From Candidatus Poseidonia sp. (lineage in GTDB: Archaea > Thermoplasmatota > Poseidoniia > Poseidoniales > Poseidoniaceae): 19,519 nucleotides of DNA. Under the pieces are notes generated by a model that had not been told where the DNA came from, did not search any database, and was given only the letters and a program-made list of their open reading frames with translations. The position numbers were made by a program, and so were the translations under genes. This document shows positions 1 through 7,750 of the stretch, one piece after another; the first letter of the stretch is position 1; every line of letters begins with the position of its first letter. The stretch lies in NCBI GenBank assembly GCA_023254365.1, contig JALRLQ010000027.1, positions 1 through 19,519 on the forward strand, written 5' to 3'.

Positions 1-227
1 GTGATGCCAATGCTCGGCTCCTTTCCGGTCTCACCAACGTCGCTGAACTGGAACGTCATCTCAACCAACGGGAGGTCAACCATGGCTCCGGTCTTGTCGG
101 TGACGAAGACACGGACGTCCTCTTGTTCCTCCTCCACCGGTTTGGAAACAATGGCCTCTTCTCCAAAACATCCGGAGAGCGAGAGGGTCACGACCAACAA
201 CGACAGCGCCACGGCCTTTGCCTGCAT
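1..227 (-). CDS. Putative secreted lipoprotein, N-terminal part only
   Basis: The gene runs off the left edge; 75 residues are visible. Translation from the ATG at 227 gives a short positive start (MQAK), a hydrophobic stretch to about residue 19 and a lipobox LSGC, so Cys20 would be lipidated after signal cleavage. The next residues are acidic and Glu-rich (VEEEQED), a typical surface linker, followed by the beginning of what may be a beta-rich domain. No family can be named from this much sequence. It lies 50 nt downstream of the GT4 gene on the same strand and could be co-transcribed or use the T-run at 248-253 as its own promoter. The lipobox is seen directly; a surface location is inferred. 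No in-frame upstream start was found close by. Confidence 0.75.
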   Translation of the reverse strand, partial: MQAKAVALSLLVVTLSLSGCFGEEAIVSKPVEEEQEDVRVFVTDKTGAMVDLPLVEMTFQFSDVGETGKEPSIGI

Positions 228-247
228 GGCCCGTCGTGCTGCCTTGA

Positions 248-253
248 CAAAAA
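248..253 (-). promoter_or_regulatory. T-rich box before the lipoprotein gene (promoter or GT4 terminator)
   Basis: On the minus strand this reads CCTTTTTGTC, with TTTTTG ending 20 nt before the lipoprotein ATG. The spacing is slightly shorter than the 22-25 nt seen at most other gene heads here. Because it also lies just after the GT4 stop codon, it could instead be a U-run terminator for GT4, or serve both roles. Confidence 0.3.
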
Positions 254-277
254 GGAACTTCCGATGGCCTCGTTTCC

Positions 278-1540
278 CTATTCGAGGACCGATTCGTAGA
301 TGCGTTCGTAGGCCACGGCGTTGTGCTCGTAGGTGTAGTGGTCAAGCACGCGTTGGCGACCTCGGACCATCTGTTCGGTTCGCTGCTCGGGGTTGGACAG
401 GCAGTGATTCACCGCCCGTGCCAAATCTTCAGGGTCACCGCACGTGAACAGACCGCCGACGGTCTCGTCGATCATTTCGGTCAGCGGCGCTTGGTCGACG
501 GTCACCACGGGCGTGCCGCTGGCGAGGGCCTCCAATGGGATGAGACCTTGACCCTCGTAATAGGATGGATAAACCACCAAGTCCGCTGAGCGGAAATGCA
601 ACGCCAGTTTGTCGAAACTCATTCCCGGTTGGATATGGACGGCGTGAGCAATACCCAAGCGCTTGGCTTGTCGCATCAAGGTCTTGCGCATGTGTCCTCG
701 TCCAACGATCACCAACCGCGCTCCGGGGTGTTCTTTGAGGATGGAGGGCATGGCTTTGAGCAACGTTCGATGCCCTTTGCGAGCCACCAACCGCCCGACG
801 GCGAGCAGGAGTGGGGTGGATGTCGTGGCCTCGCCGTTGAGGGCAGCCTCGTCAGCAGCTTCGTAGGCTTTGCGCACCGCTTCGTAGGCGAGTTGGTCTT
901 CCTCATGGTCGTGGTCGACGGGTCGAAACACCTTGTGGTCAACGCCGTACAGCACCGTTTCGCATTCCCAATCTTCTGGAGGACGGTACCATCGCTCGAA
1001 TTCATTCCGGGTGGACTCGGAAATCGCCACGCACATGGACGAACCTTCCAAGCCAGCCTGTTCGTATTTGGCATACCATCCACCGGTCAACAAGATGGCC
1101 AAGTCGTTGGGGTTCTTCCAGGTGGCTGCTTCCTTGTGCTGAGCAGCCAATTTCATCCCCTCGCGTTCACCAATCCAACTTCCGTTGAGGGCCGAAACGA
1201 CGGGGGCGATGTTCTCCTCCACCCATCGGTATTCCTTGACGGTCCAACTGACCAACGGAAGCAGCGTGTGCACCACATCCACGTGTTTGACCTGATGCAA
1301 ACGACGCAGTTCGGTCAGGGCGTGTTTTCCGTACGAGCGAGTAAAGGCCATGGGGGCCTTGAGCCAAGGTACGTGGAGCACGCTCACCCCCGGCTGTTGA
1401 GGCGTTGCTTGGGCATGTGTTCGCGTGATGACGGTGACGTCATGGCCACGCGCCGCCAAATGCCCTGCGAGGTGATAGACCACGGAGCCTATGCCGCCCC
1501 AGCGAGGAGGATATTCTCCCGACACCAAGGCGATGTGCAT
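278..1540 (-). CDS. GT4-family (GT-B) glycosyltransferase
   Basis: A 420-aa enzyme that should transfer a sugar from a nucleotide donor to a glycan or lipid acceptor in the cytoplasm. The N-terminus has the usual GT4 start (GEYPPRWGGIGSVV), a Gly-rich loop after the first strand, followed by HLAARGHDVTVIT. The C-terminal half holds the donor-binding domain (LLLAVGRLVARKGHRTLL) and the EX7E motif, E329 and E337, inside YPSYYEGQGLIPLEALASG. The length is normal for the family. The reading frame is open to 1630, but the ATG at 1540 fits the family start and has a promoter-like box 24 nt upstream. The acceptor and sugar cannot be told from sequence. The divergent GT2 gene and the sequon-rich surface protein suggest a role in surface glycan assembly, which is inference. 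Confidence 0.9.
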   Translation of the reverse strand: MHIALVSGEYPPRWGGIGSVVYHLAGHLAARGHDVTVITRTHAQATPQQPGVSVLHVPWLKAPMAFTRSYGKHALTELRRLHQVKHVDVVHTLLPLVSWTVKEYRWVEENIAPVVSALNGSWIGEREGMKLAAQHKEAATWKNPNDLAILLTGGWYAKYEQAGLEGSSMCVAISESTRNEFERWYRPPEDWECETVLYGVDHKVFRPVDHDHEEDQLAYEAVRKAYEAADEAALNGEATTSTPLLLAVGRLVARKGHRTLLKAMPSILKEHPGARLVIVGRGHMRKTLMRQAKRLGIAHAVHIQPGMSFDKLALHFRSADLVVYPSYYEGQGLIPLEALASGTPVVTVDQAPLTEMIDETVGGLFTCGDPEDLARAVNHCLSNPEQRTEQMVRGRQRVLDHYTYEHNAVAYERIYESVLE

Positions 1541-1564
1541 GCCACGGTCGAGGCCGTAATGGCA

Positions 1565-1570
1565 TTTGAA
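1565..1570 (-). promoter_or_regulatory. TATA-like box for GT4
   Basis: In gene direction the hexamer is TTCAAA (context CCTTCAAATG), with 24 nt between it and the ATG at 1540. The spacing fits a leaderless archaeal transcript and matches the other boxes in the window. Confidence 0.45.
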
Positions 1571-1617
1571 GGTCATTGAAACAGGGCGTTGGGAACGGCC
1601 GTGCTTGAATGCGAACC

Positions 1618-1623
1618 TTTGAA
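1618..1623 (+). promoter_or_regulatory. TATA-like box for GT2
   Basis: TTTGAA within CCTTTGAAG (1616-1624), with 24 nt to the ATG at 1648. The same 9-mer stands before the large surface-protein gene at 7200-7208 on the other strand. Its spacing favours the ATG at 1648 over the in-frame ATG at 1609, which would place the box inside the gene. Confidence 0.5.
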
Positions 1624-1647
1624 GGGGCAACTTTGGCTCGCGGGGTC

Positions 1648-2424
1648 ATGGGCGAAGTGCTTCCCGTTTCCGTCACGGTCATTCTTCCCACCCGCAACGA
1701 GGAGGAAGCCCTCGGTCCAACCATCGATGCCATCCCACGCGGTTGGTGCAAGGACCTTGAAATCATGATCGTTGATGGAAACTCCACCGACCGAACCCGA
1801 GAGATTGCACTAGAGAAGGGCATCCGTGTTCACCTGGAGCCCCGCAAGGGGTACGGCCGAGCCTATCGCAGCGGATTCGATGTGGCCAGCAACGACATCA
1901 TCGTCACCATGGATGCCGATTGCACCTACCCTGCGGAATTGGTGCCGGATTTGGTCAAGCGCCTGATTGACGACGACCTCGATTTCATCACCTGCGATCG
2001 TCTTTCAAAGGCCGAAGACGGGTCGATGTCAGGCCTTCACGGCTTTGGGAACTGGGTCCTGTCGTTTACCGCCCGTGTGCTGTTTTGGTACGGTATCAAA
2101 GACTCACAAACGGGAATGTGGGTGTTCCGCAAATCCATTTTTGACAACGAAAAGATGCGCCCGACCAACGATGGTATGCCGCTGAGCGAGGAGATCAAAA
2201 TCCTCGCACGACGTCATCTTGGAAAGAAGAAGGCCATCGAAATCTCGGTCCCGTACCGTCCTCGGGTCGGCGAAGCCGAAATTCACACCTGGGGCGACGG
2301 ATGGAAGAATTTGAGGTTCCTCTTCGCTCGACGCTTTGGCCTTCACCGAACGCGCACGCCTTGGGGCAGTCTTGAGACCAACCCCGACTCCAGCAACAAC
2401 ACCTTGCCGGAGCAGCAAGGCTGA
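1648..2424 (+). CDS. GT2-family glycosyltransferase, dolichol-phosphate-sugar synthase-like
   Basis: A 258-aa GT-A enzyme. It shows the family order: VTVILPTRNEEEA near residues 8-20, DGNSTD at 43, the metal-binding DAD at 89-91 (MDADCTYP), and a downstream block with DSQTGMWVFR typical of the dolichol-phosphate-mannose/glucose synthase-like branch. There is no C-terminal membrane segment, so it is the short soluble form. The family makes polyprenyl-phosphate-linked sugars used as donors for N-glycans or surface polymers; substrate unknown. An in-frame ATG at 1609 would add 13 residues, but the promoter-like box at 1618-1623 favours 1648. It is divergent from GT4 and ends 2 nt before the stop of the large surface protein coming from the other side. 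Confidence 0.88.
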   Translation: MGEVLPVSVTVILPTRNEEEALGPTIDAIPRGWCKDLEIMIVDGNSTDRTREIALEKGIRVHLEPRKGYGRAYRSGFDVASNDIIVTMDADCTYPAELVPDLVKRLIDDDLDFITCDRLSKAEDGSMSGLHGFGNWVLSFTARVLFWYGIKDSQTGMWVFRKSIFDNEKMRPTNDGMPLSEEIKILARRHLGKKKAIEISVPYRPRVGEAEIHTWGDGWKNLRFLFARRFGLHRTRTPWGSLETNPDSSNNTLPEQQG

Positions 2425-2426
2425 GT

Positions 2427-5400
2427 TCACAACAGGTCGTCGAGCTCTGCTTGGACTTCTTCGGTGCCGTCCATGATGTTGGATTCGAGCGAAGGAACGG
2501 TCTTGGTATCGATGGATTCTGGAGCAGGTGCACGGAACGCATCCCACGAAGTCAGCAGATCCAATTCCTCGACGGCTCGGCGTCGACGTTGAACCAACCA
2601 TGCGACGAGGAGGGCTGCACCAATGAGTCCACCAACCGAGAGCCCGAGCATCATCGCACGGTTGTCGCTTTCACCCTCTTCTACCACGAGATTGCGGGAG
2701 ACGAAATCGATGTTGGCGCTTTCACCGACACCGTCCCGAGCGATGACCTTCAGCAGGGGCCTGCCGGTCGATTCCGGGCGCCATTCGACCACACCTTCCC
2801 AAACGCCGTCACCGTCTTCATCGCTCAGGTTGACCTCCCACTGCTGAATGTAATGCGTGATGTTCACACGGACGTCCTGCGTGGTGCCGTCGGGGTCGCT
2901 CAGCGCGATGCTGACCGACAGGTAGGAGAGTTCATTCTCCACGAAGGTCTGTGAACTCAGGGTGAGCGAATCCCGGTCAAGTTCAGGAAGGCTGGACTGC
3001 ATGGTGATGTTGAGGTGCTGTTCAACCCAATTTCCACGAGCATCTTCGATGTAGAGTGAAAGGTGGTATTCGCCGGGAAGCAACCCGGTGATGTTCTCCA
3101 TTGAACGGGTGGACAACACCTCGGGGTAACTCAATTCGGCCGACCAACGCCGCCATTCTCGAACCACCAAGTCGTTGTCAGCATCGTAGGAGGCTTCCTC
3201 GAGCACCAACACGCCGCCGGCCTCGATGGACTGACGATTTTCAGGAGAGATGAGAACCATGACGGGGCCGGATTGGGTGATGGTGAGCGTGAAGGTCTCG
3301 TCGCGCGACATCCCTGTTTCGTCGGTGAGCGTGACCGTCATCAAATGGGTGCCTGCCAAGAGCGTGAAGTCGTGTTGAGCCATGGGGTCAACATCAACGA
3401 GCAAGGGCTCGTTTTCTTCGGAGGAACGGAGGGTGATGGTGAAGGCATCACCGTCGAAGTCCTCGCTTTCTGAAGCGTCCAACACCAACGTGGCCGATGA
3501 CGGATGGGTCGAGTCATGGGTCGGACTGACCAGACCCAACACCGGTGCAGAAGCCGTCACCGTAACGTCTCGGGTGGCCACCACCGGGTCGTGAATGCCG
3601 TCGTCCACCGAGAGCGTAATGGTGTGGGTCCCTGCGCTCAAACGGGTCTCGAAGAGCAGCCAGTCTTGACCTTCCGGGGTCAAACGGCCGTCGATGTCGC
3701 TGGTCCAGGTGACCACCAAGTACTCGGTACCGGCTGAGGGCTCAAACGGTGCGCACACCCAATTGCCTTCGGTTGGGAAGGAACTGCAGGCTGCGTCGAA
3801 GTCACCCGAACCGTTGGCAGAGAACGAGATCAACTCGGCGCTCTCAAAGGTTTGAGAAAGCGGTGAGTCAATGACCGCACGCGGGACTGAATTGTCAACC
3901 GTGATGAGCACGGAGGTTGACTTCGACTGGTTGGCATGCTCAGCACGGTCATCGGTGACCTCCATGGTGATGGTGTGAACGCCGCGAGAGAGGTAGCCTT
4001 CCCACGACAGAGGCCCGACGCTCAACACGCCGTCAATCGATGAAGTGTAGGTCACGGTGAGCGCATCGCCTTCGGGGTCGCTCACGCCGCTTCCATTGAG
4101 CAGGACGATGGAGGCGCTGTCGTTGCCGGCACGCTCCACGGTGAACACCGGGTCGGGGATTTCGTTGTAGAGCATGACCGGTACGCTGTAGGTGGCGTTG
4201 TTGCCGACCTCATCCCAAGCCATGACGGTCATCGTAAACGAGGCGGGAGGGTCATCGTCAACGTGGTCGAAGGTGTAGGTGAGTTCCTCGGGACACCCCC
4301 ACTGGTTGCCCCAACCGGTGCCCTGACGGTTGTATCCGCTGAACTTGATGAGGCAAGCAAAGTCATCGCCTTCGGGGTCGTATGTTCCAGTGGTGTTGAT
4401 GGTCACGGTGCCCGTTTGCGGCATGATGAGTTCGCTCCACGGGTTGAGCGCAGGTTCGAAATCAACCACCAACACCGGGGCGAAGTTGACCAGTTCGATG
4501 GTTCGGGTTTCGGACACGCAGTGGCTTGGGTCGCAAATCTCCAACGTGATTTGATGAATGCCGTCGCTCAATGAAAACCCGGTATTGGGGTCGTTGACGA
4601 CGAAGGAATCGGTTTGCGATGCAAACACACCGTCGATAGAGGACGACCAAGAATAGGTGAGGGTGTCGTTGTCCAAATCCCATGAATCCGAGGCGTTGAA
4701 CTCGACTTCGGACTGGGACGGGTAGACGCTGCTGTCTTCGGGCGACGTCCACATCAGAAACGGCGCTTGGTTGTCGAGGGGAAGCAGGCACATCACAAGT
4801 TGGTCAGCATCGAGGGTGGTGCTGGAGGAGTTGAACACGCTGTCGTAACCGCAGGATGCATTCACCGTGTTGTAGGCGCTCGCCCCGGAAGCCGTCCAGC
4901 GTTGGCCGACGAAATCGGGGAGAAACACGTAGCCCAAATCGGATGTCATCATGACAACGTAGGGTTCAAAATCCGAGAAGGAGACGTTCACCACTGCGTT
5001 GGGGATTCCGTTGGAGTAGTTGTTCACCACCCAGACCATGACGTCCCAGGCCACGTCGATGAAGGCACCTGTGGCGATGGAGGCTGAAGGGAGAGAAACG
5101 TCCACCGGTTGGTGAAGGTGGAGCGAAGACGTGGCGTCAAGGGAAATCACGTGGGGGTTGGGGGAGGTGCCGACCTCGTCGGTGAAGCCCGACCAATTCA
5201 CTGCACTGTTCTCCAACGAAACGGTTCCCGTACAGGCTGCTGAAACGGTGTTTCCTACACCGCCCAGCGCAGTGTGACCGACGAGTTGAGCACAACCTGT
5301 ACCGGACAAGACGCTGTTGGAAAGGCTGGAGGGATGGTTGCCGTTGTTGTCTCCCCGCCAATACAAACCGGTGTGGTTCCCCGACATGGTCAGTTGGTCG

Positions 5401-7175
5401 ACCACCGCACCGACACGCTCGAGAGAAACGGCTGGTTGGCCGGGACTTTCAGCTGTGATGTTGGCCGTTGAAATGTAGACCTGCCCGGACGAACCCGCAG
5501 GCAAGGTGTCGCTGTTGTCAATGTTCAACGCGGGCAGGGCCGGATTGTTGTCGTGCAAAGTCAGGTCGTCAAACCACAAATCAACGGAGTTCACAGCATA
5601 AACGCCAGCACCCGTGGACCCCGAAACATCACAGTGACGGCAACGCACATCTCCAGAAGCGGATTCAATGTCGTTGGCATCCTCAAAGTACAGACCCGCC
5701 TGATTTTTCGCCAACGGATTGCTGGTGGGTTCGCCACCGTTGTCCACCGCCGTGAGGTTCTCAAGAATCACGTAGCGGGCGTCGAGGATATGGGCGGCGG
5801 ATTGACCGTTGTCGTTCAAGGACAAGCCGTTGATATGGACCGTCGCTCGATCGACGAGCAACCCCTGCTTGGTGTTGTTGTGCAAGGACCAATCGGAGCC
5901 TTGCATCGCTCCACCGGATGTTGAAGAGACGCCCGGACCGACCGAACCGCTGATTTCCAACCCCTCAAATCGAGGAGCAAAAAACGACGAGCGCACCGCC
6001 AAACCAGCCTCATGAGGCCCTTGGCCAGGGTCACCTGAATCGCGTATGGTCAGGTTTCGGAAGGTGGTCGTGCTGTCGACGAAGTAGAGACGAACACCAA
6101 CGGTGGTGGAATCCGCAACCAAGGTGTCTTCAAACCACGCACCGGTGGCGTTGACCTCGATGGCTGCATAACCGATGTTGGCTGTTTTCGCCCCTGAACC
6201 ACCGGTGCCAAGAACGGTGAGATTGGTGAAGTCAGCCGTTTCATAATTGGTGTAATTGGTGTGGTTGTTCTTGTCCACATAGACACCACGGTACATCGAA
6301 TTGTTGATGAGCGCATTTCGAACGACACCCCGGGTGTAGCCACCATCGTCGATGTGCCGGATAACAATGCCCGTGTCCGAGGTGTCAATGGTGATGTTGG
6401 TCAGCAGCGGCTGGCTGTCCTCAACCCAAATGCCGGCGACCATGGACCACGACGACCCCGAGCAGTTGTCGACGGTGATGCCATCAAACAAGCCTCCCGA
6501 AGCGCCCCAAATGTTGACCGCCCGTGTCAAGATATCGCTGAACATCGCCCTCTTGACGATGGGCGTCGAGCCGGCCCCCACCGAGAGACCCAACCCATAG
6601 CGCCAGTCGCCTTGGAAGGCAAGATCGCGGCCAGCCTGATCGACGAACAAATCGGTAATACGCGGGGCGGCCGAGTTGAACAAATCCACCGCCACACGGT
6701 CGGGATTCACGACCGTCAGATTCTCTATCACGGGGTTCGAACCAAAGATGGTCACGCCGTAAATGGCGTCCTCGATGGTGAGGTTCTGAATCAACGACCC
6801 CCTTCCCGAAGAATTCACGTTGAATTGGATACCTTCGTGGTCGCCCAATCCACTGGCTTGCAACATCACGGGGCAGGACGTCGTGCCGAGCACCGTCAGT
6901 CGCCCCTCGACGACGATGCGTTCGTTGGACGGGAGTTGGACGACCGTGCACGCTTGGATGATGAGCTCGTCGGTGACGCTCACGGTGTAGGACCCCGACA
7001 GGACTTGGGTTCCCGACCATGTTGTTTGAGCCCTGCCTTGCGCCTCGGCGGCAGGTTGGGATGTAGGTAACTCCGCCGTTGTTGCCTCGTGGGGAAACAG
7101 GTGAAGGGTGAGGGGCATCAAAAACAAAGCAACGACCCACAAGGTGCGTGCCGTTGATGGAGCCCCTCCCTTCAT
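2427..7175 (-). CDS. Giant surface protein: parallel beta-helix plus Ig/PKD-like modules, membrane-anchored
   Basis: A 1582-aa type I membrane protein. Residues 1-35 are a signal peptide (hydrophobic core WVVALFLMPLTLHLF). Residues about 60-720 are PbH1-like beta-helix turns, seen as repeated hydrophobic/Asn patterns such as IQNLTIEDAIYGV and IENLTVVN. From about 800 to 1490 there are roughly seven Ig/PKD-like modules starting near 802, 898, 1007, 1097, 1210, 1302 and 1395; three carry a variant of S-x-IDG (SSIDGVF, SSIDGVL, SDIDGRL) and several end with GTHTITL-like strands. One membrane helix lies at about 1507-1530, followed by QRRRR and an acidic tail ending DDLL. About 30 N-glycosylation sequons are visible. 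Likely roles are adhesion or polysaccharide binding; no catalytic site was recognised. The frame stays open to 7373, but that part would cover the divergent RAM gene and lacks signal character. Confidence 0.88.
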   Translation of the reverse strand: MKGGAPSTARTLWVVALFLMPLTLHLFPHEATTAELPTSQPAAEAQGRAQTTWSGTQVLSGSYTVSVTDELIIQACTVVQLPSNERIVVEGRLTVLGTTSCPVMLQASGLGDHEGIQFNVNSSGRGSLIQNLTIEDAIYGVTIFGSNPVIENLTVVNPDRVAVDLFNSAAPRITDLFVDQAGRDLAFQGDWRYGLGLSVGAGSTPIVKRAMFSDILTRAVNIWGASGGLFDGITVDNCSGSSWSMVAGIWVEDSQPLLTNITIDTSDTGIVIRHIDDGGYTRGVVRNALINNSMYRGVYVDKNNHTNYTNYETADFTNLTVLGTGGSGAKTANIGYAAIEVNATGAWFEDTLVADSTTVGVRLYFVDSTTTFRNLTIRDSGDPGQGPHEAGLAVRSSFFAPRFEGLEISGSVGPGVSSTSGGAMQGSDWSLHNNTKQGLLVDRATVHINGLSLNDNGQSAAHILDARYVILENLTAVDNGGEPTSNPLAKNQAGLYFEDANDIESASGDVRCRHCDVSGSTGAGVYAVNSVDLWFDDLTLHDNNPALPALNIDNSDTLPAGSSGQVYISTANITAESPGQPAVSLERVGAVVDQLTMSGNHTGLYWRGDNNGNHPSSLSNSVLSGTGCAQLVGHTALGGVGNTVSAACTGTVSLENSAVNWSGFTDEVGTSPNPHVISLDATSSLHLHQPVDVSLPSASIATGAFIDVAWDVMVWVVNNYSNGIPNAVVNVSFSDFEPYVVMMTSDLGYVFLPDFVGQRWTASGASAYNTVNASCGYDSVFNSSSTTLDADQLVMCLLPLDNQAPFLMWTSPEDSSVYPSQSEVEFNASDSWDLDNDTLTYSWSSSIDGVFASQTDSFVVNDPNTGFSLSDGIHQITLEICDPSHCVSETRTIELVNFAPVLVVDFEPALNPWSELIMPQTGTVTINTTGTYDPEGDDFACLIKFSGYNRQGTGWGNQWGCPEELTYTFDHVDDDPPASFTMTVMAWDEVGNNATYSVPVMLYNEIPDPVFTVERAGNDSASIVLLNGSGVSDPEGDALTVTYTSSIDGVLSVGPLSWEGYLSRGVHTITMEVTDDRAEHANQSKSTSVLITVDNSVPRAVIDSPLSQTFESAELISFSANGSGDFDAACSSFPTEGNWVCAPFEPSAGTEYLVVTWTSDIDGRLTPEGQDWLLFETRLSAGTHTITLSVDDGIHDPVVATRDVTVTASAPVLGLVSPTHDSTHPSSATLVLDASESEDFDGDAFTITLRSSEENEPLLVDVDPMAQHDFTLLAGTHLMTVTLTDETGMSRDETFTLTITQSGPVMVLISPENRQSIEAGGVLVLEEASYDADNDLVVREWRRWSAELSYPEVLSTRSMENITGLLPGEYHLSLYIEDARGNWVEQHLNITMQSSLPELDRDSLTLSSQTFVENELSYLSVSIALSDPDGTTQDVRVNITHYIQQWEVNLSDEDGDGVWEGVVEWRPESTGRPLLKVIARDGVGESANIDFVSRNLVVEEGESDNRAMMLGLSVGGLIGAALLVAWLVQRRRRAVEELDLLTSWDAFRAPAPESIDTKTVPSLESNIMDGTEEVQAELDDLL

Positions 7176-7200
7176 CAATCTGAACCCTGTGCAATCCCTC

Positions 7201-7206
7201 TTCAAA
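7201..7206 (-). promoter_or_regulatory. TATA-like box for the giant surface protein
   Basis: In gene direction TTTGAA within CCTTTGAAG, 25 nt before the ATG at 7175. It matches all nine bases of the GT2 box at 1616-1624. Confidence 0.5.
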
Positions 7207-7249
7207 GGTTCCCTCCCCTGTGACGGTGCTTCGTTGCCTTGAGGAAGCC

Positions 7250-7255
7250 ATAAAA
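7250..7255 (+). promoter_or_regulatory. TATA-like box for the RAM pair
   Basis: ATAAAA in context CCATAAAACC, 22 nt before the ATG at 7278. This is the closest match in the window to a textbook archaeal TATA box and implies a leaderless message for the first RAM gene. Confidence 0.5.
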
Positions 7256-7277
7256 CCCGATTTGGGGTGGGGAATCC

Positions 7278-7511
7278 ATGCCTGACGCCTTTGTGTTGTT
7301 CAAGACCGAACCCACGCACGAACGCGATGTTTACATGGCCCTCTCCGACCACGAAGGCGTCGCTGAAGTGCATGCGCTCTATGGCGAATTTGACCTGCTG
7401 GTCCGCATCAGTTCACCAAGTTCAAAGGGACTCTCACAGATGCTCATGCAAACGTTTCGCCGGATTGACGGTGTCAAAGAAACACAGACCCTGATCGCTG
7501 TGGAGGGATGA
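7278..7511 (+). CDS. Stand-alone Lrp/AsnC ligand-binding (RAM) domain protein 1
   Basis: A 77-aa protein with the fold of the Lrp/AsnC effector domain and no DNA-binding domain. Visible marks are a first strand FVLFKTEP, then helix ERDVYMALSDHEGV, the central ALYGEFDLLVRI (the G-E-x-D-L-x-x-R pattern of RAM domains) and a last strand KETQTLIAVE. Such stand-alone RAM proteins are known in archaea and bacteria; they assemble through the same beta-sheet interface as Lrp and may bind amino acids or pair with full-length Lrp proteins. It aligns without gaps to its downstream neighbour with 26 of 77 identical residues, so the two are tandem paralogues. It is the first gene of a two-gene unit with its own TATA-like box. 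Confidence 0.85.
   Translation: MPDAFVLFKTEPTHERDVYMALSDHEGVAEVHALYGEFDLLVRISSPSSKGLSQMLMQTFRRIDGVKETQTLIAVEG
7502..7507 (+). promoter_or_regulatory. Shine-Dalgarno site for the second RAM gene
   Basis: GGAGGG, 8 nt before the ATG at 7516, overlapping the end of the first RAM gene. It fits a leadered internal operon gene, in contrast to the apparently leaderless first gene. Confidence 0.5.
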
Positions 7512-7515
7512 GACG

Positions 7516-7749
7516 ATGGCCATTGGATTCGTGCTGATGACAACGCTACCGGGCCAAGAAAGCATGGTTCGCAAGGCCCTTGAGAACATCGATTTGGTGA
7601 CAGGCCACTGGATGCTGTTTGGAGAATACGACTTGATTGCCCGAGTCCAAGCCGACGAAGAATTCGCCTTAACGCGATGCATCGTCGAAGAAATTCGACA
7701 ACTGCCCGGCATCAAAGACACGAAGACCCTCATCGGCGCTGAATTGTGA
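7516..7749 (+). CDS. Stand-alone Lrp/AsnC ligand-binding (RAM) domain protein 2
   Basis: A second 77-aa RAM protein, starting 4 nt after the stop of the first and exactly the same length. It keeps the pattern FVLMTTLP, MLFGEYDLIARV and KDTKTLIGAE. Shared residues sit in strand 1, the GE-x-DL-x-x-R motif and the final T-x-TLI strand; the loops and helices differ, including the ligand-pocket region, which suggests a different ligand or a heteromeric partner rather than a redundant copy. No helix-turn-helix is present. Translation is probably coupled to the upstream gene through the GGAGGG site. The stop codon lies 1 nt from the stop of the STAND regulator gene arriving from the opposite side. 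Confidence 0.85.
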   Translation: MAIGFVLMTTLPGQESMVRKALENIDLVTGHWMLFGEYDLIARVQADEEFALTRCIVEEIRQLPGIKDTKTLIGAEL

Positions 7750-7750
7750 A

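Noticed and set aside
596..1579. Long plus-strand open frame opposite the GT4 gene
   Set aside because: The translation has no domain or membrane pattern, and the minus frame carries a full GT4 protein with its motifs. It is an antisense shadow.
1576..1581. A second TTGAAA between GT4 and GT2
   Set aside because: It is 27 nt before the ATG at 1609, outside the usual spacing, while the box at 1618-1623 is 24 nt from 1648. It could be an alternative promoter but was not called.
1541..1630. N-terminal extension of GT4
   Set aside because: The GT4 fold begins at the Met at 1540, and the extension would cover the divergent promoter region.
6261..7070. Long plus-strand open frame opposite the beta-helix region
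   Set aside because: It is His/Arg/Val-rich with no recognisable fold and lies wholly inside the giant surface-protein gene.
7263..7272. G-rich stretch GGGGTGGGGA as a possible quadruplex or operator
   Set aside because: Only two G4 runs are present, too few for an intramolecular quadruplex, and no inverted repeat surrounds them.
7176..7373. N-terminal extension of the giant surface protein
   Set aside because: It would overlap the divergent RAM gene and its promoter and push the signal peptide 66 residues inside the protein.
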